Part shown: in pieces, positions 1 through 7,051 of the stretch | How positions within the stretch are numbered: position 1 is the first letter of the stretch | Layout of the letters: each line of letters starts with the position of its first letter | From: a virus | Direction: 5' to 3' (one strand) | IMG/VR virus record: IMGVR_UViG_3300020473_000118 | Location: 1 to 24,859 of that record | Length of the DNA stretch: 24,859 bases | Position numbers and translations under genes: made by a program | The notes under the pieces: generated by a model | Seen by the model: the letters and a program-made list of their open reading frames with translations, nothing else | Told to the model about the DNA's origin: nothing | Database searches by the model: none

Positions 1-227
1 GATTTCTCATCAATAAATCTAGTCTTAACTAACTGTTCATTATTAGTTAAGAATGTAATATCAAGACCAAATGATTGTAAGTTTAAACAAACATTACCTG
101 CCATACCAGATTTAGTTTGTATCTTAGCATAATCTAAAACAGGAACAGGAGCCTCTGGACTTATCCGAGTACATCTACCATAGATGTATTCATCCTCACA
201 ACTATCACCCAGTAACAGTACTTTCAT
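1..227 (-). CDS. PfkB-family sugar kinase, HldE N-domain-like (N-terminal 75 residues, runs off the left edge)
   Basis: The reading frame starts at an ATG at 225-227 and continues without a stop to base 1, giving 75 residues. The N-terminus (MKVLLLGDSCEDEYIYGRC) is followed by TRISPEAPVPVLDY and then GMAGNVCLNLQSFGLDI. This matches the start of D-glycero-beta-D-manno-heptose-7-phosphate kinase (HldE/RfaE domain I), where a GD motif, 'RISPEAPVPV' and a Gly-Gly/Ala-N-V-A-x-N segment form the sugar-binding part of the ribokinase/PfkB fold. That enzyme phosphorylates heptose 7-phosphate at C1 in the cytoplasm, a step in ADP-heptose synthesis. The gene overlaps the upstream nucleotidyltransferase by 23 bases, so the two are probably translationally coupled and together resemble a split HldE. 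The catalytic Asp region lies outside the window, so activity cannot be judged. Substrate is inferred; another PfkB sugar kinase is possible. Confidence 0.8.
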   Translation of the reverse strand, partial: MKVLLLGDSCEDEYIYGRCTRISPEAPVPVLDYAKIQTKSGMAGNVCLNLQSFGLDITFLTNNEQLVKTRFIDEK

Positions 228-624
228 TAATCTTTTTGATTACATTACTACTGGAATATCCACCTACTCTAGGAAGATGTCTTACTTCACCAGCATGTTC
301 CCAACCAACTACATCACCATCCCTCCAATCATCACCAAGTAATAATATATCAGGTTGGTATAATTCAATTAGATCTTCTAACTCTTGTCTACTACCAAAG
401 GTATGAACAACATCAATATACTTGATTGCCTCAAGCATAGCCACCCTATAATGAAGATCGTTTATAGGGCGATGCTCTCCTTTGTCAGTACGAATCTTCT
501 CATCCGTATCAGTAGCAACTATTACTTTGTTTCCTAGAGATCTAGCAACCTTGAATAGTTCTATGTGTCCTGGATGAAGAATATCGAATGTGCCATTGCA
601 CCAAACAATATCATTCTGCATCAT
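205..624 (-). CDS. Nucleotidyltransferase, HldE C-domain-like (ADP-heptose synthase type)
   Basis: A 139-residue cytidylyltransferase-fold protein. Residues 10-20 hold NGTFDILHPGH, with the HxGH nucleotide-binding motif at 17-20. KGEHRPINDLHYR (48-60) resembles the HldE C-domain segment, and YSSSNVIKKI (123-132) fits the ISSTxxxKxI end motif. The length equals a single nucleotidyltransferase domain. In HldE this domain transfers AMP from ATP to heptose 1-phosphate to give ADP-heptose. GDDW (97-100) and LPR (117-119) also recall glycerol-3-phosphate cytidylyltransferase (TagD), so the sugar and nucleotide are not certain. Adjacency to an HldE-like kinase and a GT9-type transferase favours the heptose role. 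It overlaps the carbamoyltransferase by 14 bases upstream and the kinase by 23 downstream. Two adjacent ATGs (619-621, 622-624) could serve as start, and neither has a strong ribosome binding site. Confidence 0.82.
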   Translation of the reverse strand: MMQNDIVWCNGTFDILHPGHIELFKVARSLGNKVIVATDTDEKIRTDKGEHRPINDLHYRVAMLEAIKYIDVVHTFGSRQELEDLIELYQPDILLLGDDWRDGDVVGWEHAGEVRHLPRVGGYSSSNVIKKINESTVTG

Positions 625-2431
625 TTGGAACTTTGACTAACTTCTGAAGTTCAGGAAGATACATATACTCAATCTTACTTTTCAATAAAGTATTAATAGC
701 ATCTTCAATAGTTTCCACTAAAGGATCTCCACCAAGATTAAATGAAGTATTAAACAAAATAGGAACACCAGATAGTTTTTCAAAAGCATCTATTAACTTG
801 TAGTAATGTTCATTATCATCTTCACCAAGTGTTTGAATTCTACAAGTGCCGTCTACATGAATAACTGAAGGAATCTTTTCCTCAACACCTGGTTTACATT
901 CAACAGCATACATCATATGAGGTGATGCTTCTCTACCCTTTAAATCAAACCAATCATGTACTTTTTCCTTTTTCATAGAACAAGCAAATGGTCTAAAGAA
1001 CTCTCTCTTTTTAACACGATTAACAATGTCCTTTCCATCCTTTATAGTAGGATCAAACAATATAGAACGATTACCAAGTGCTCTAGGTCCACCTTCAGAT
1101 CTTCCTTGGAAGATAGTTACTATCTCACCACTACGAATTAACTTAGCGATATCATCATAAGAAGTATCAGTAACTTCTAAGAAATCTTCCTCAAAATATT
1201 GCGTATATGTTTGTGGATCATACTGTGGTCCATAATAAATTGATTTTCTTTCACCTAAATTCCTACTAGGTTGTAATTGATTAAGTACATGATAAGCACC
1301 ACCTATTGATGTTCCACCATCGTGTGAAATAGGTTCACAGTAAATATTAAGATCAGGAAACTCTTCCCAATACTTATAGTTTGCAACACAATTTAAACCA
1401 AATCCACCAGAAATACAAATATTTTTCTCTCCAGTCATTTCATGTGCCTTACGAATCAACTTGATCATTTCTTGTTCAGATTCTCTTTGAATCTGATAGG
1501 CAACATCTTTTTGAGTTTGTGTATAATTTTCTCCTATAAATCCCCACCCTTCATCAAACTGACCAGTTCTTCTCATTTCCTCTTCATCATCCATAAAGAT
1601 TTTATATCTTTGAGTATTCATATAAGATCCATTAGGATAGTCTGGTATGAATACATCTCTATTACCCCATCCATCTCTAAAAAATGGTGGTAGATCAGGA
1701 TTTGGTTGACCATAAGGAGAAAGACCCATGAGTTTACCTGCATCAATAGTCTTAAAACCTGCATATCTTGTTGCAGATTCATAACATTTAGTGATGCCTG
1801 GATATTCTGTCAATATGGTATCACATGCTTCATCAACGTCTTCAGGTTTTTCTTCATCTACTAGAAGTCCTCTTAATGATTTTACACCTAAAGGATAAGA
1901 AGTTCCAATATGTTTATATACTGGTTCAATCTTAGATGGATGACTAACTTTAAAAATACTTTCAAATTCAAAACAGGTTTCATGCTTACTAATATCAGTT
2001 TGTAAAAAACTTCCAGCACCATCAACTACAAGACAAGCAGCAGTATCAAAACCAGAATTCATAAACGCACAAGTAGCATGCATTTGATGATGAATGTTAC
2101 TACATTCATGATACTCATATGGTTTTGGTTTTACTGGTTTTAATGGATGATCAAAAGTTCCTCCTGTTGTTCTGAGCATTTTTCTAATAATGCCCTCATA
2201 AACACTTTCTCCTGTCCAATCTAGTTCAGGACCAGATTTATGCGTATGACATACAACTAAATGATCAATATGATCAACATAATCAAATACCTTTAACAAT
2301 CCCATTAAAGGACCACCATCATACTTTCTTCTAGTAATCCTCTCTTCCTCAAGATAAAATACGATTTTACCATCAACCATTAAGGTTGTGCTCGCATTAT
2401 GTCCACGAGCACAAGAAACAATAACACTCAT
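611..2431 (-). CDS. Carbamoyltransferase, NodU/CmcH/TobZ family
   Basis: A 606-residue protein of the usual family length with both expected domains. The N-terminal Kae1-like domain carries GHNAS (10-14), HHQMHATCAF (114-123), VVDGAG (135-140), GKLMGLSPYG (232-241) and SGGFGLNCVAN (341-351). These include the two His and the Asp expected to hold the metal and carbamoyl-adenylate site. The C-terminal YrdC-like domain carries EGGPRALGNRSIL (446-458), REFFRPFA (476-483) and NTSFNLGGDP (561-570). The family moves a carbamoyl group from carbamoyl phosphate, via carbamoyl-AMP, to a hydroxyl on a sugar or antibiotic. The acceptor here is probably a sugar, inferred from the neighbouring glycosyltransferase and heptose genes. 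It starts 11 bases after the glycosyltransferase stop with a good GAGG site 8-9 bases before the ATG. No key motif is missing, so it is probably active. Confidence 0.93.
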   Translation of the reverse strand: MSVIVSCARGHNASTTLMVDGKIVFYLEEERITRRKYDGGPLMGLLKVFDYVDHIDHLVVCHTHKSGPELDWTGESVYEGIIRKMLRTTGGTFDHPLKPVKPKPYEYHECSNIHHQMHATCAFMNSGFDTAACLVVDGAGSFLQTDISKHETCFEFESIFKVSHPSKIEPVYKHIGTSYPLGVKSLRGLLVDEEKPEDVDEACDTILTEYPGITKCYESATRYAGFKTIDAGKLMGLSPYGQPNPDLPPFFRDGWGNRDVFIPDYPNGSYMNTQRYKIFMDDEEEMRRTGQFDEGWGFIGENYTQTQKDVAYQIQRESEQEMIKLIRKAHEMTGEKNICISGGFGLNCVANYKYWEEFPDLNIYCEPISHDGGTSIGGAYHVLNQLQPSRNLGERKSIYYGPQYDPQTYTQYFEEDFLEVTDTSYDDIAKLIRSGEIVTIFQGRSEGGPRALGNRSILFDPTIKDGKDIVNRVKKREFFRPFACSMKKEKVHDWFDLKGREASPHMMYAVECKPGVEEKIPSVIHVDGTCRIQTLGEDDNEHYYKLIDAFEKLSGVPILFNTSFNLGGDPLVETIEDAINTLLKSKIEYMYLPELQKLVKVPNDAE

Positions 2432-2442
2432 TATATACTACC

Positions 2443-3627
2443 TCAAGAATCTGATTTAGTGTCTTTATTCAATTCCATTTCTACCAATTTCTCAATTGGT
2501 TTCTTTTTTTCAATCTTGGGTTTACTAAATCCAGCAACAGGTTTTGGTGGTGTTAGTAACTTTTTAGTTATTGATTGACCTGATTTAGTAATCTTTGGTA
2601 TTTTTGGTTTATTATCCTGACTAATCTGTGGATTTGGTAATTTTGTCGGTGGTTTTGGTTCTGTAACTTTACTTACACCTATTGCATTTTTAATAGTTAG
2701 TACTATTTCTTTAACTTGAGTTGGAGAAGTAATCATCATATCCTCATTTTTCCTATCTCTGGAAGCATCCATTGATAATCTAATTGGACTATAAACTCTT
2801 TTCTCTTTACCTAAATCAATAATTTTATGATTATTAATACCAGAATATGATACATTCTCAGGATAAGTTGATCCAACACAAACCACTGTTTCTTTATCTA
2901 CAGACACAGCAAGATGTTGTCCAACACTATCACATCCCAAGAAACAATTAGAAGCATTAATAACACCTGCCCATTGCAACAGATTTATATTGTGAGGCAT
3001 TGCAATTCCCATTTCTTGCCAACTAGGAATCTCAATCTGTGACATTATTATAACGCCATAATGTTTCTTTAACTCCTCAATAATTTCAATAACATTTATA
3101 ATCTCAAAACTTCTACCAGAAGTATCATAGATAAACTTTCCTTCAACCTGAACAGATTGACCGAAAGGTTGAAATACAACTACCTTATCCTTACCAGTAA
3201 CTTCTCTAACCTCATTACAAATATTATGACCTATAATTTGTTCGGTCTTATTTAACTCTAAATGAGGTTTTTTAGTTTCAACACCTGTTGGAATATGATC
3301 TAAGTCATTTATTAGAATATCAAATGCCTGACATAAATTTGCTTTCTGATTAAAATATGCATTTAATCTATAAGGTTCTGGTGAAACTATCTCTTTATCT
3401 TTTAACTTCTCTTCAAATAATCCTTTATGATCCAACTTATAAACCCTATCCCTAAGAGGAGGACTTGCTTGAAACAACTCATCCCAAGACTCGGATATGA
3501 TTATGAAATCATCGTCTATACCTCCATTAATATTAACATACTTTTCCAATGCAGGTATTGCACAAACAACTCTTCCAGCACCTCCATTAATAAAAAATGC
3601 TTTACTTAGCTTAGGTAATTTTTCCAT
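2443..3627 (-). CDS. Glycosyltransferase family 9 (heptosyltransferase-like) with a Lys/Pro-rich tail
   Basis: 394 residues. The first ~315 resemble GT9 ADP-heptose:LPS heptosyltransferases. GGAGRVVCAIPALEKY (15-30) fits the N-terminal acceptor-side glycine loop, VVVFQPFG (149-156) starts the second Rossmann domain, and CDSVGQHLAVSV followed by VGSTYP (232-256) matches the family D-S-x(3)-H-L-A nucleotide-sugar segment. Such enzymes add heptose to LPS inner core at the cytoplasmic face. Residues ~320-394 are a Lys- and Pro-rich low-complexity tail (repeated KPP, KPK, PKI), which the family does not normally have. It could be a flexible linker or binding tail. This is the first gene of the four-gene operon, 26 bases downstream of the -10 of a strong sigma70-type promoter, with AGAGG about 10 bases before the ATG. 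Sequence divergence from typical WaaC/WaaF is large, so the donor sugar is inferred. Confidence 0.72.
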   Translation of the reverse strand: MEKLPKLSKAFFINGGAGRVVCAIPALEKYVNINGGIDDDFIIISESWDELFQASPPLRDRVYKLDHKGLFEEKLKDKEIVSPEPYRLNAYFNQKANLCQAFDILINDLDHIPTGVETKKPHLELNKTEQIIGHNICNEVREVTGKDKVVVFQPFGQSVQVEGKFIYDTSGRSFEIINVIEIIEELKKHYGVIIMSQIEIPSWQEMGIAMPHNINLLQWAGVINASNCFLGCDSVGQHLAVSVDKETVVCVGSTYPENVSYSGINNHKIIDLGKEKRVYSPIRLSMDASRDRKNEDMMITSPTQVKEIVLTIKNAIGVSKVTEPKPPTKLPNPQISQDNKPKIPKITKSGQSITKKLLTPPKPVAGFSKPKIEKKKPIEKLVEMELNKDTKSDS

Positions 3628-3652
3628 TCAATTCAAACCTCTAATGTTTAAT

Positions 3653-3681
3653 ATTATACCAGTGGTGCATTATATAGTCAA
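3653..3681 (-). promoter_or_regulatory. Near-consensus sigma70 promoter for the glycan operon
   Basis: On the minus strand a TTGACT -35 (3676-3681) is followed by a 17-base spacer and a perfect TATAAT -10 (3653-3658). A TG one base before the -10 gives an extended -10. Transcription would begin near 3646, about 18 bases before the glycosyltransferase ATG. This is a host-type (early) promoter and differs from the TATAAATA-like motifs in front of the structural genes. It lies directly beyond the terminator that closes the structural block. Confidence 0.82.
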
Positions 3682-3719
3682 CCACTTAAAAGATATTGTG
3701 TGATGATTACACTACACCA

Positions 3720-3757
3720 AAATATTATAAAACCCCTCAACTAAAAAGTCAAGGGGT
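3720..3757 (-). terminator. Rho-independent-type terminator ending the structural block
   Basis: On the minus strand ACCCCTTGAC (3748-3757) pairs with GTTGAGGGGT (3732-3741) around a six-base loop, a ten-pair stem with two G-T wobbles and a strong ACCCCT/AGGGGT base. A TTTATAATATT run follows. It lies 25 bases after the stop of the last cysteine-rich fibre gene and just upstream of the sigma70 promoter, so it would separate late structural transcription from the glycan operon. Confidence 0.85.
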
Positions 3758-3782
3758 CTTAAAATTTAAATTTTATATTATT

Positions 3783-4904
3783 CTAATTACACTTCCATTG
3801 TAAGCATACCATACCAAATCTACCAGCGTCTGCACAAACTCCATCAGAACCCCAAGAGTGAGTTTCCCAACCACCAGCAGCAGGTACTCTTAGACAACTA
3901 CTCTGCCAAGAAGAACAATAAGGATAAGCACAACAAGTACCAGAAGACCATGTTGGGCAACACTGAGTACACATTTCAAATCCTTTAATTGGTGGGTGTA
4001 CTGACCATCCATACTTACTACTATCATAACAGTACCTAGGCCATGATCCACGAATACCATATATTATAGCATTATTAACTTTTGTTGCATCCTCTTCACC
4101 AGCCCAATAATCACATTTTATACATCCATTATACATTGATCCAGCAACAAACTTGAGAGGTCCTTGGCATATTGCACAAACCTGACCATTACAGAAATGC
4201 ATTCCCTCTTCACAAATACATCCACCTGAATCTGGGCAACAAGCAGTAGCAATTCTATAGTAAGAACATTTACCTATATTACCAGCCCAACTATGTAAGG
4301 TTCCATCCCCACCTTCTGCACAGAATTGACAGAACACACCGTGTCCATCATACACCCAAGTAGGACATCCTGGAACTCTTCCTCTTCCACCTGCAGTTTG
4401 ATAACAACAATAAGCACAACCAGAACACATACAGAAACATTGTCCTGGAGTAACCTTAACAATAGCAGATGCATATGCTCCAGTAGATCCAAAAGGAGAA
4501 TCAGCAAACGATCTAGCAGAACCAGATCCACCACCTGCACCCCAAAGTTGGAATCGAGCACAAGTTACACCAGGTGGAACACACCAAGTACAGTTATATC
4601 CACATCTCCAATATCCAGAAGGATTACAAACTTTTAGATCATTAGTCCAACCATCTCCTTCTGGAATACAATCCCAAAACTTTGGTTCACTAACTTGGTT
4701 CTGTGATGACCATTGAACTGGACACCACATTAAGCAAGGTTCAATCTCACATAACCACTGAATAGAACTAACAGCTGATCCACCGCCACCACCAATTTGA
4801 GCTACCTTCTCATTAACAAGAGTTCTATAACAGGCTTCCTTTTCTCTAATACTTTTTTGATACTCGACCTGTTGATTAAAAGCAGTATAACTTAATACAT
4901 CCAT
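3783..4904 (-). CDS. Cysteine-rich tail-fibre-like protein, copy 2
   Basis: 373 residues with 40 cysteines (about 11%), including CxxC, CC and CxC clusters throughout. A short helical N-terminus (MDVLSYTAF, 1-35) leads to a five-glycine hinge (38-42). A glycine-rich beta module follows, with GVTCARFQLWGAG (112-124) and GAYASAIVKVTPGQ (142-155), the pattern of glycine-rich domains common near phage fibre tips. It is a paralogue of the 363-aa protein upstream: the same N-terminal motif, the same GVTCARFQLWGAG block, SGCAxCC, and a similar end (GRFGMVC). It is probably a virion surface protein stabilised by disulphides or metal, though no zinc-finger or other named cysteine fold is recognised. 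It starts three bases after the preceding stop, with GAGG about 12 bases before the ATG. No signal peptide is seen. The function is inferred from context. Confidence 0.7.
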   Translation of the reverse strand: MDVLSYTAFNQQVEYQKSIREKEACYRTLVNEKVAQIGGGGGSAVSSIQWLCEIEPCLMWCPVQWSSQNQVSEPKFWDCIPEGDGWTNDLKVCNPSGYWRCGYNCTWCVPPGVTCARFQLWGAGGGSGSARSFADSPFGSTGAYASAIVKVTPGQCFCMCSGCAYCCYQTAGGRGRVPGCPTWVYDGHGVFCQFCAEGGDGTLHSWAGNIGKCSYYRIATACCPDSGGCICEEGMHFCNGQVCAICQGPLKFVAGSMYNGCIKCDYWAGEEDATKVNNAIIYGIRGSWPRYCYDSSKYGWSVHPPIKGFEMCTQCCPTWSSGTCCAYPYCSSWQSSCLRVPAAGGWETHSWGSDGVCADAGRFGMVCLQWKCN

Positions 4905-4907
4905 GAT

Positions 4908-5636
4908 TTAAATTTCCTCGTCTAATAGTGGTAGGTTTTCCGTATTAATAAGAGATTCTATCTCTCTTCTTGCATCAGCATCTAATTTTGGTTCCGTACC
5001 AACTTTAGGTGTATTAAGAACCTTCCACTCTTTCATAAGTGGATTAGCATCAGCAAAAGTTTTACACTCTGCTTGATAAGTCTTAACTGCTGTATGAGTA
5101 GAAGCCGATAATGCTTGATGATCAGTAAAAATACCAACCAAATTTGACCTCATTTCAGCTCTCTGTTTCCATAGGTTGGTTTCTTCTCTAAGTTTTTGGT
5201 CAAAAACCCAACCACCAGAGGCAATTCCAGCACCATTACTTTTTTCAAAATCATATCTTAAAGTATAAGCATCACTTAACCTTAAATTTTCCTTTGCTTT
5301 ATATACCTCACCGTTAGATTGAGGTTCATCAATATAAGTATAATTATGGAAGAATCCATCCTGAACATTTTTGTCAGGAGTAGAAGGTATAAATCTATCT
5401 TGATAGAAATAAGCTATTGGTAAATCATTTGCATCCGCATTTGGTTTAACAACAATCCTATATTTATCAGGATCAAAAATCTCATAGTCAGGATCTATAT
5501 CAACAATAACTCCATTATCATTAATCTCAAATACAATTTCATCTGGACCATCATAATTATATGTTCCTTTTCTGGTAGTTGATATACCAGCAACATAATT
5601 TTCTTCAGGTAATGGATAATTGAATGTAGTTTTCAT
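4908..5636 (-). CDS. Uncharacterised protein between two cysteine-rich fibre genes; possible fibre assembly partner
   Basis: 242 residues, soluble, acidic, no membrane segment or signal peptide, and only one cysteine, in sharp contrast with both neighbours. The first ~130 residues look beta-rich (short strands with D/N/P turns). Residues ~145-205 look helical, with FDQKLREETNLWKQRAEMRSN followed by a Thr/Ala segment ending LMKEW. That helical part loosely recalls the 'LWxxxRxxxNxxL..sD' segment found in small tail-fibre assembly chaperones, but the likeness is too weak to name a family. It has its own late promoter (TATAAATA at 5659-5666) and a GGAGG site upstream. A role in folding or attaching the adjacent cysteine-rich fibres is an inference from position only; a short structural protein is equally possible. 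Confidence 0.6.
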   Translation of the reverse strand: MKTTFNYPLPEENYVAGISTTRKGTYNYDGPDEIVFEINDNGVIVDIDPDYEIFDPDKYRIVVKPNADANDLPIAYFYQDRFIPSTPDKNVQDGFFHNYTYIDEPQSNGEVYKAKENLRLSDAYTLRYDFEKSNGAGIASGGWVFDQKLREETNLWKQRAEMRSNLVGIFTDHQALSASTHTAVKTYQAECKTFADANPLMKEWKVLNTPKVGTEPKLDADARREIESLINTENLPLLDEEI

Positions 5637-5658
5637 CGCTTAAAAGTTTCCTCCAGAT

Positions 5659-5666
5659 TATTTATA
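5659..5666 (-). promoter_or_regulatory. T4-type late promoter motif TATAAATA
   Basis: An exact TATAAATA on the minus strand lies in the 42-base gap between the 363-aa and 242-aa genes. It is followed by a GGAGG ribosome binding site and the ATG at 5636. The exact match to the T4 late -10 element and its intergenic position make it a good candidate. Confidence 0.72.
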
Positions 5667-5678
5667 CTAACATTATGA

Positions 5679-6770
5679 TTAACCATAACAAATACAAACC
5701 ATACCCATTCTACCAAAATCTCCTTGAGGATATCCAGTATGACCACCACATTTCATGTTATATGATCCACCACGAGAAGGAACTTGATTACATCCCTGTG
5801 ATGCCATTGAACAACATCCACCTCTATTATAACAACAAGCTTCATATGAAGTGTTGTTTTGACAGGTATCATTACATCCTAAGAATCCATAAGTAGGAGC
5901 ATGTAATGCACAGGCTCTAAAACCACCACCCGTCATAAATTGTCCATATAATCCATTATGACCATAAATTTCACCCTGTGATGCAGTACCATAATATGTA
6001 ACTTCCTCTTCATCAATCATTGGCCAATGATATCTATTCTGAGAACCTCTAGGCCAAGCATATGCGGATTGAGGAATACTGTTCTCTAAGCACATATCAT
6101 TACCATTATATTGAGCACACATACCCATATAATATAACCAGTTACTATACTGACCTAGTCCTTTACCAGTTCCACCCTGATTATTATGTGCTTTAATAGT
6201 ACAACATATATTACTTCTTCCTCCCTGAGCACAGAAATTAGTTAATCCAGTTCCTTGTACATAAGATGGGTTTCCTACAGTATTTGCTCCTCCCCAACAA
6301 GGATGACAGCATTGAGCACAACCAGAACATATCGTATAAGTTTGTCCTGAGCTTACAGGAATTATAACAGAAGCATATGCTCCAGATGATCCAGGTAGAC
6401 CGTATCCACAGCAACAACTAGTTCCAGAAGAAGCACCTGCACCCCAAAGTTGAAATCTAGCACAAGTTACACCACTTGGAACAGTCCAACTACAATTACA
6501 ACCACATCTCAAATATCCTGATTGGTCACAAACTTTAAATCCAGTAGTCCAACTACCACTTGCAGGGTCTTTGGGTATCAAACACCACAATAATGGATTC
6601 CTTGCACCAGAATATTTAACTAATTTTATATTAGCTTCATTAGCACCACCACCGCCACCGCTACCGCCAGATTGAACCTCGGTTATAGACGCATCAAGAG
6701 CTTGAATCTTATCTCTCAACCCCTGATTTATTTCCGCAAGAGCGTTATATGTTAATACATCTACTGCCAT
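5679..6770 (-). CDS. Cysteine-rich tail-fibre-like protein, copy 1
   Basis: 363 residues with 30 cysteines (about 8%), many as CC pairs or CxxC. Residues 1-33 form a short helical stalk (MAVDVLTYNAL) followed by a Gly/Ser hinge (34-42). The glycine-rich beta module has GVTCARFQLWGAG (100-112), GAYASVIIPVSSGQ (130-143) and SGCAQCC (149-155). The C-terminal part is rich in Gly, Asn, Tyr and Cys and ends GRMGMVC. It is paralogous to the 373-aa protein at 3783-4904, sharing the N-terminal motif, the hinge, the module and the end, but the middle and much of the cysteine spacing differ. It is probably a virion surface or fibre-tip protein, inferred from the fold style and cluster. It follows the 89-aa gene by one base and has GAGG seven bases before the ATG. 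How so many cysteines are kept reduced or paired in a phage made in the cytoplasm is unclear. Confidence 0.7.
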   Translation of the reverse strand: MAVDVLTYNALAEINQGLRDKIQALDASITEVQSGGSGGGGGANEANIKLVKYSGARNPLLWCLIPKDPASGSWTTGFKVCDQSGYLRCGCNCSWTVPSGVTCARFQLWGAGASSGTSCCCGYGLPGSSGAYASVIIPVSSGQTYTICSGCAQCCHPCWGGANTVGNPSYVQGTGLTNFCAQGGRSNICCTIKAHNNQGGTGKGLGQYSNWLYYMGMCAQYNGNDMCLENSIPQSAYAWPRGSQNRYHWPMIDEEEVTYYGTASQGEIYGHNGLYGQFMTGGGFRACALHAPTYGFLGCNDTCQNNTSYEACCYNRGGCCSMASQGCNQVPSRGGSYNMKCGGHTGYPQGDFGRMGMVCICYG

Positions 6771-6771
6771 T

Positions 6772-7041
6772 TTAAACCTCTGTTATTGATGTAATAAGGA
6801 ATTCACTATCATATGATAGTTGCCAAGTCTTTGAAACCCCATTGATTGTCTCTGTAAACTGGGTAATGTTTCCAGTGCCACCATAGGATATACTACTATA
6901 GTTAGTATCACCTAATGTAATAGCAGTTACATTGTTACTACCATCAGTAGTAATACCAGATGCTCTGGTAAACTCTTCAGTTTTTACTGATCCACCGCCA
7001 CCAGTACCTTTATTGATGGATAATCCAACATATCTACCCAT
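6772..7041 (-). CDS. Small fibre-associated protein, 89 aa
   Basis: An 89-residue protein with a basic-hydrophobic start (MGRYVGLSINKG), a GTGGGG hinge at about 12-17, and then a compact Thr/Ser/Gly-rich beta segment (TEEFTRASGITTDGSNN and LGDTNYSSISYGG). No catalytic motif, cysteine or membrane segment is present. Its length and composition fit a small virion accessory or connector protein of the fibre cluster. It sits 10 bases after the 106-aa gene and one base before the cysteine-rich 363-aa gene, with a GGTGA site close to the ATG. It may be an adaptor for the cysteine-rich fibre, an inference from order only. The family is not recognised. Confidence 0.6.
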   Translation of the reverse strand: MGRYVGLSINKGTGGGGSVKTEEFTRASGITTDGSNNVTAITLGDTNYSSISYGGTGNITQFTETINGVSKTWQLSYDSEFLITSITEV

Positions 7042-7051
7042 TAGTTCACCT

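Noticed and set aside
205-624. Glycerol-3-phosphate cytidylyltransferase (TagD) as the primary call
   Set aside because: GDDW and LPR fit TagD, but KGEHRPIN, the end motif and the adjacent HldE-like kinase fit the ADP-heptose synthase domain better. It is kept as an alternative in the feature entry.
956-1141. Plus-strand open frame of about 61 codons inside the carbamoyltransferase
   Set aside because: It is antisense to a gene with full family motifs, has no ribosome binding site or recognisable product, and is typical of chance frames in AT-rich antisense DNA.
3758-3782. AT-rich run 'aaaatttaaattttata' as a separate hairpin or promoter
   Set aside because: It is a simple AT palindrome-like run just before the terminator stem, without -35 or late-motif context.
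4274-4561. Minus-strand 95-codon frame rich in Leu and Val overlapping the cysteine-rich 373-aa gene
   Set aside because: It lies in another frame of the same strand. Its Leu/Val composition is a by-product of the Cys/Gly codons of the real gene, and there is no start signal.
4326-4637. Plus-strand 103-codon Ser/Thr/Arg-rich frame
   Set aside because: It is antisense to the cysteine-rich gene, and its composition mirrors the opposite-strand Gly/Cys codons.
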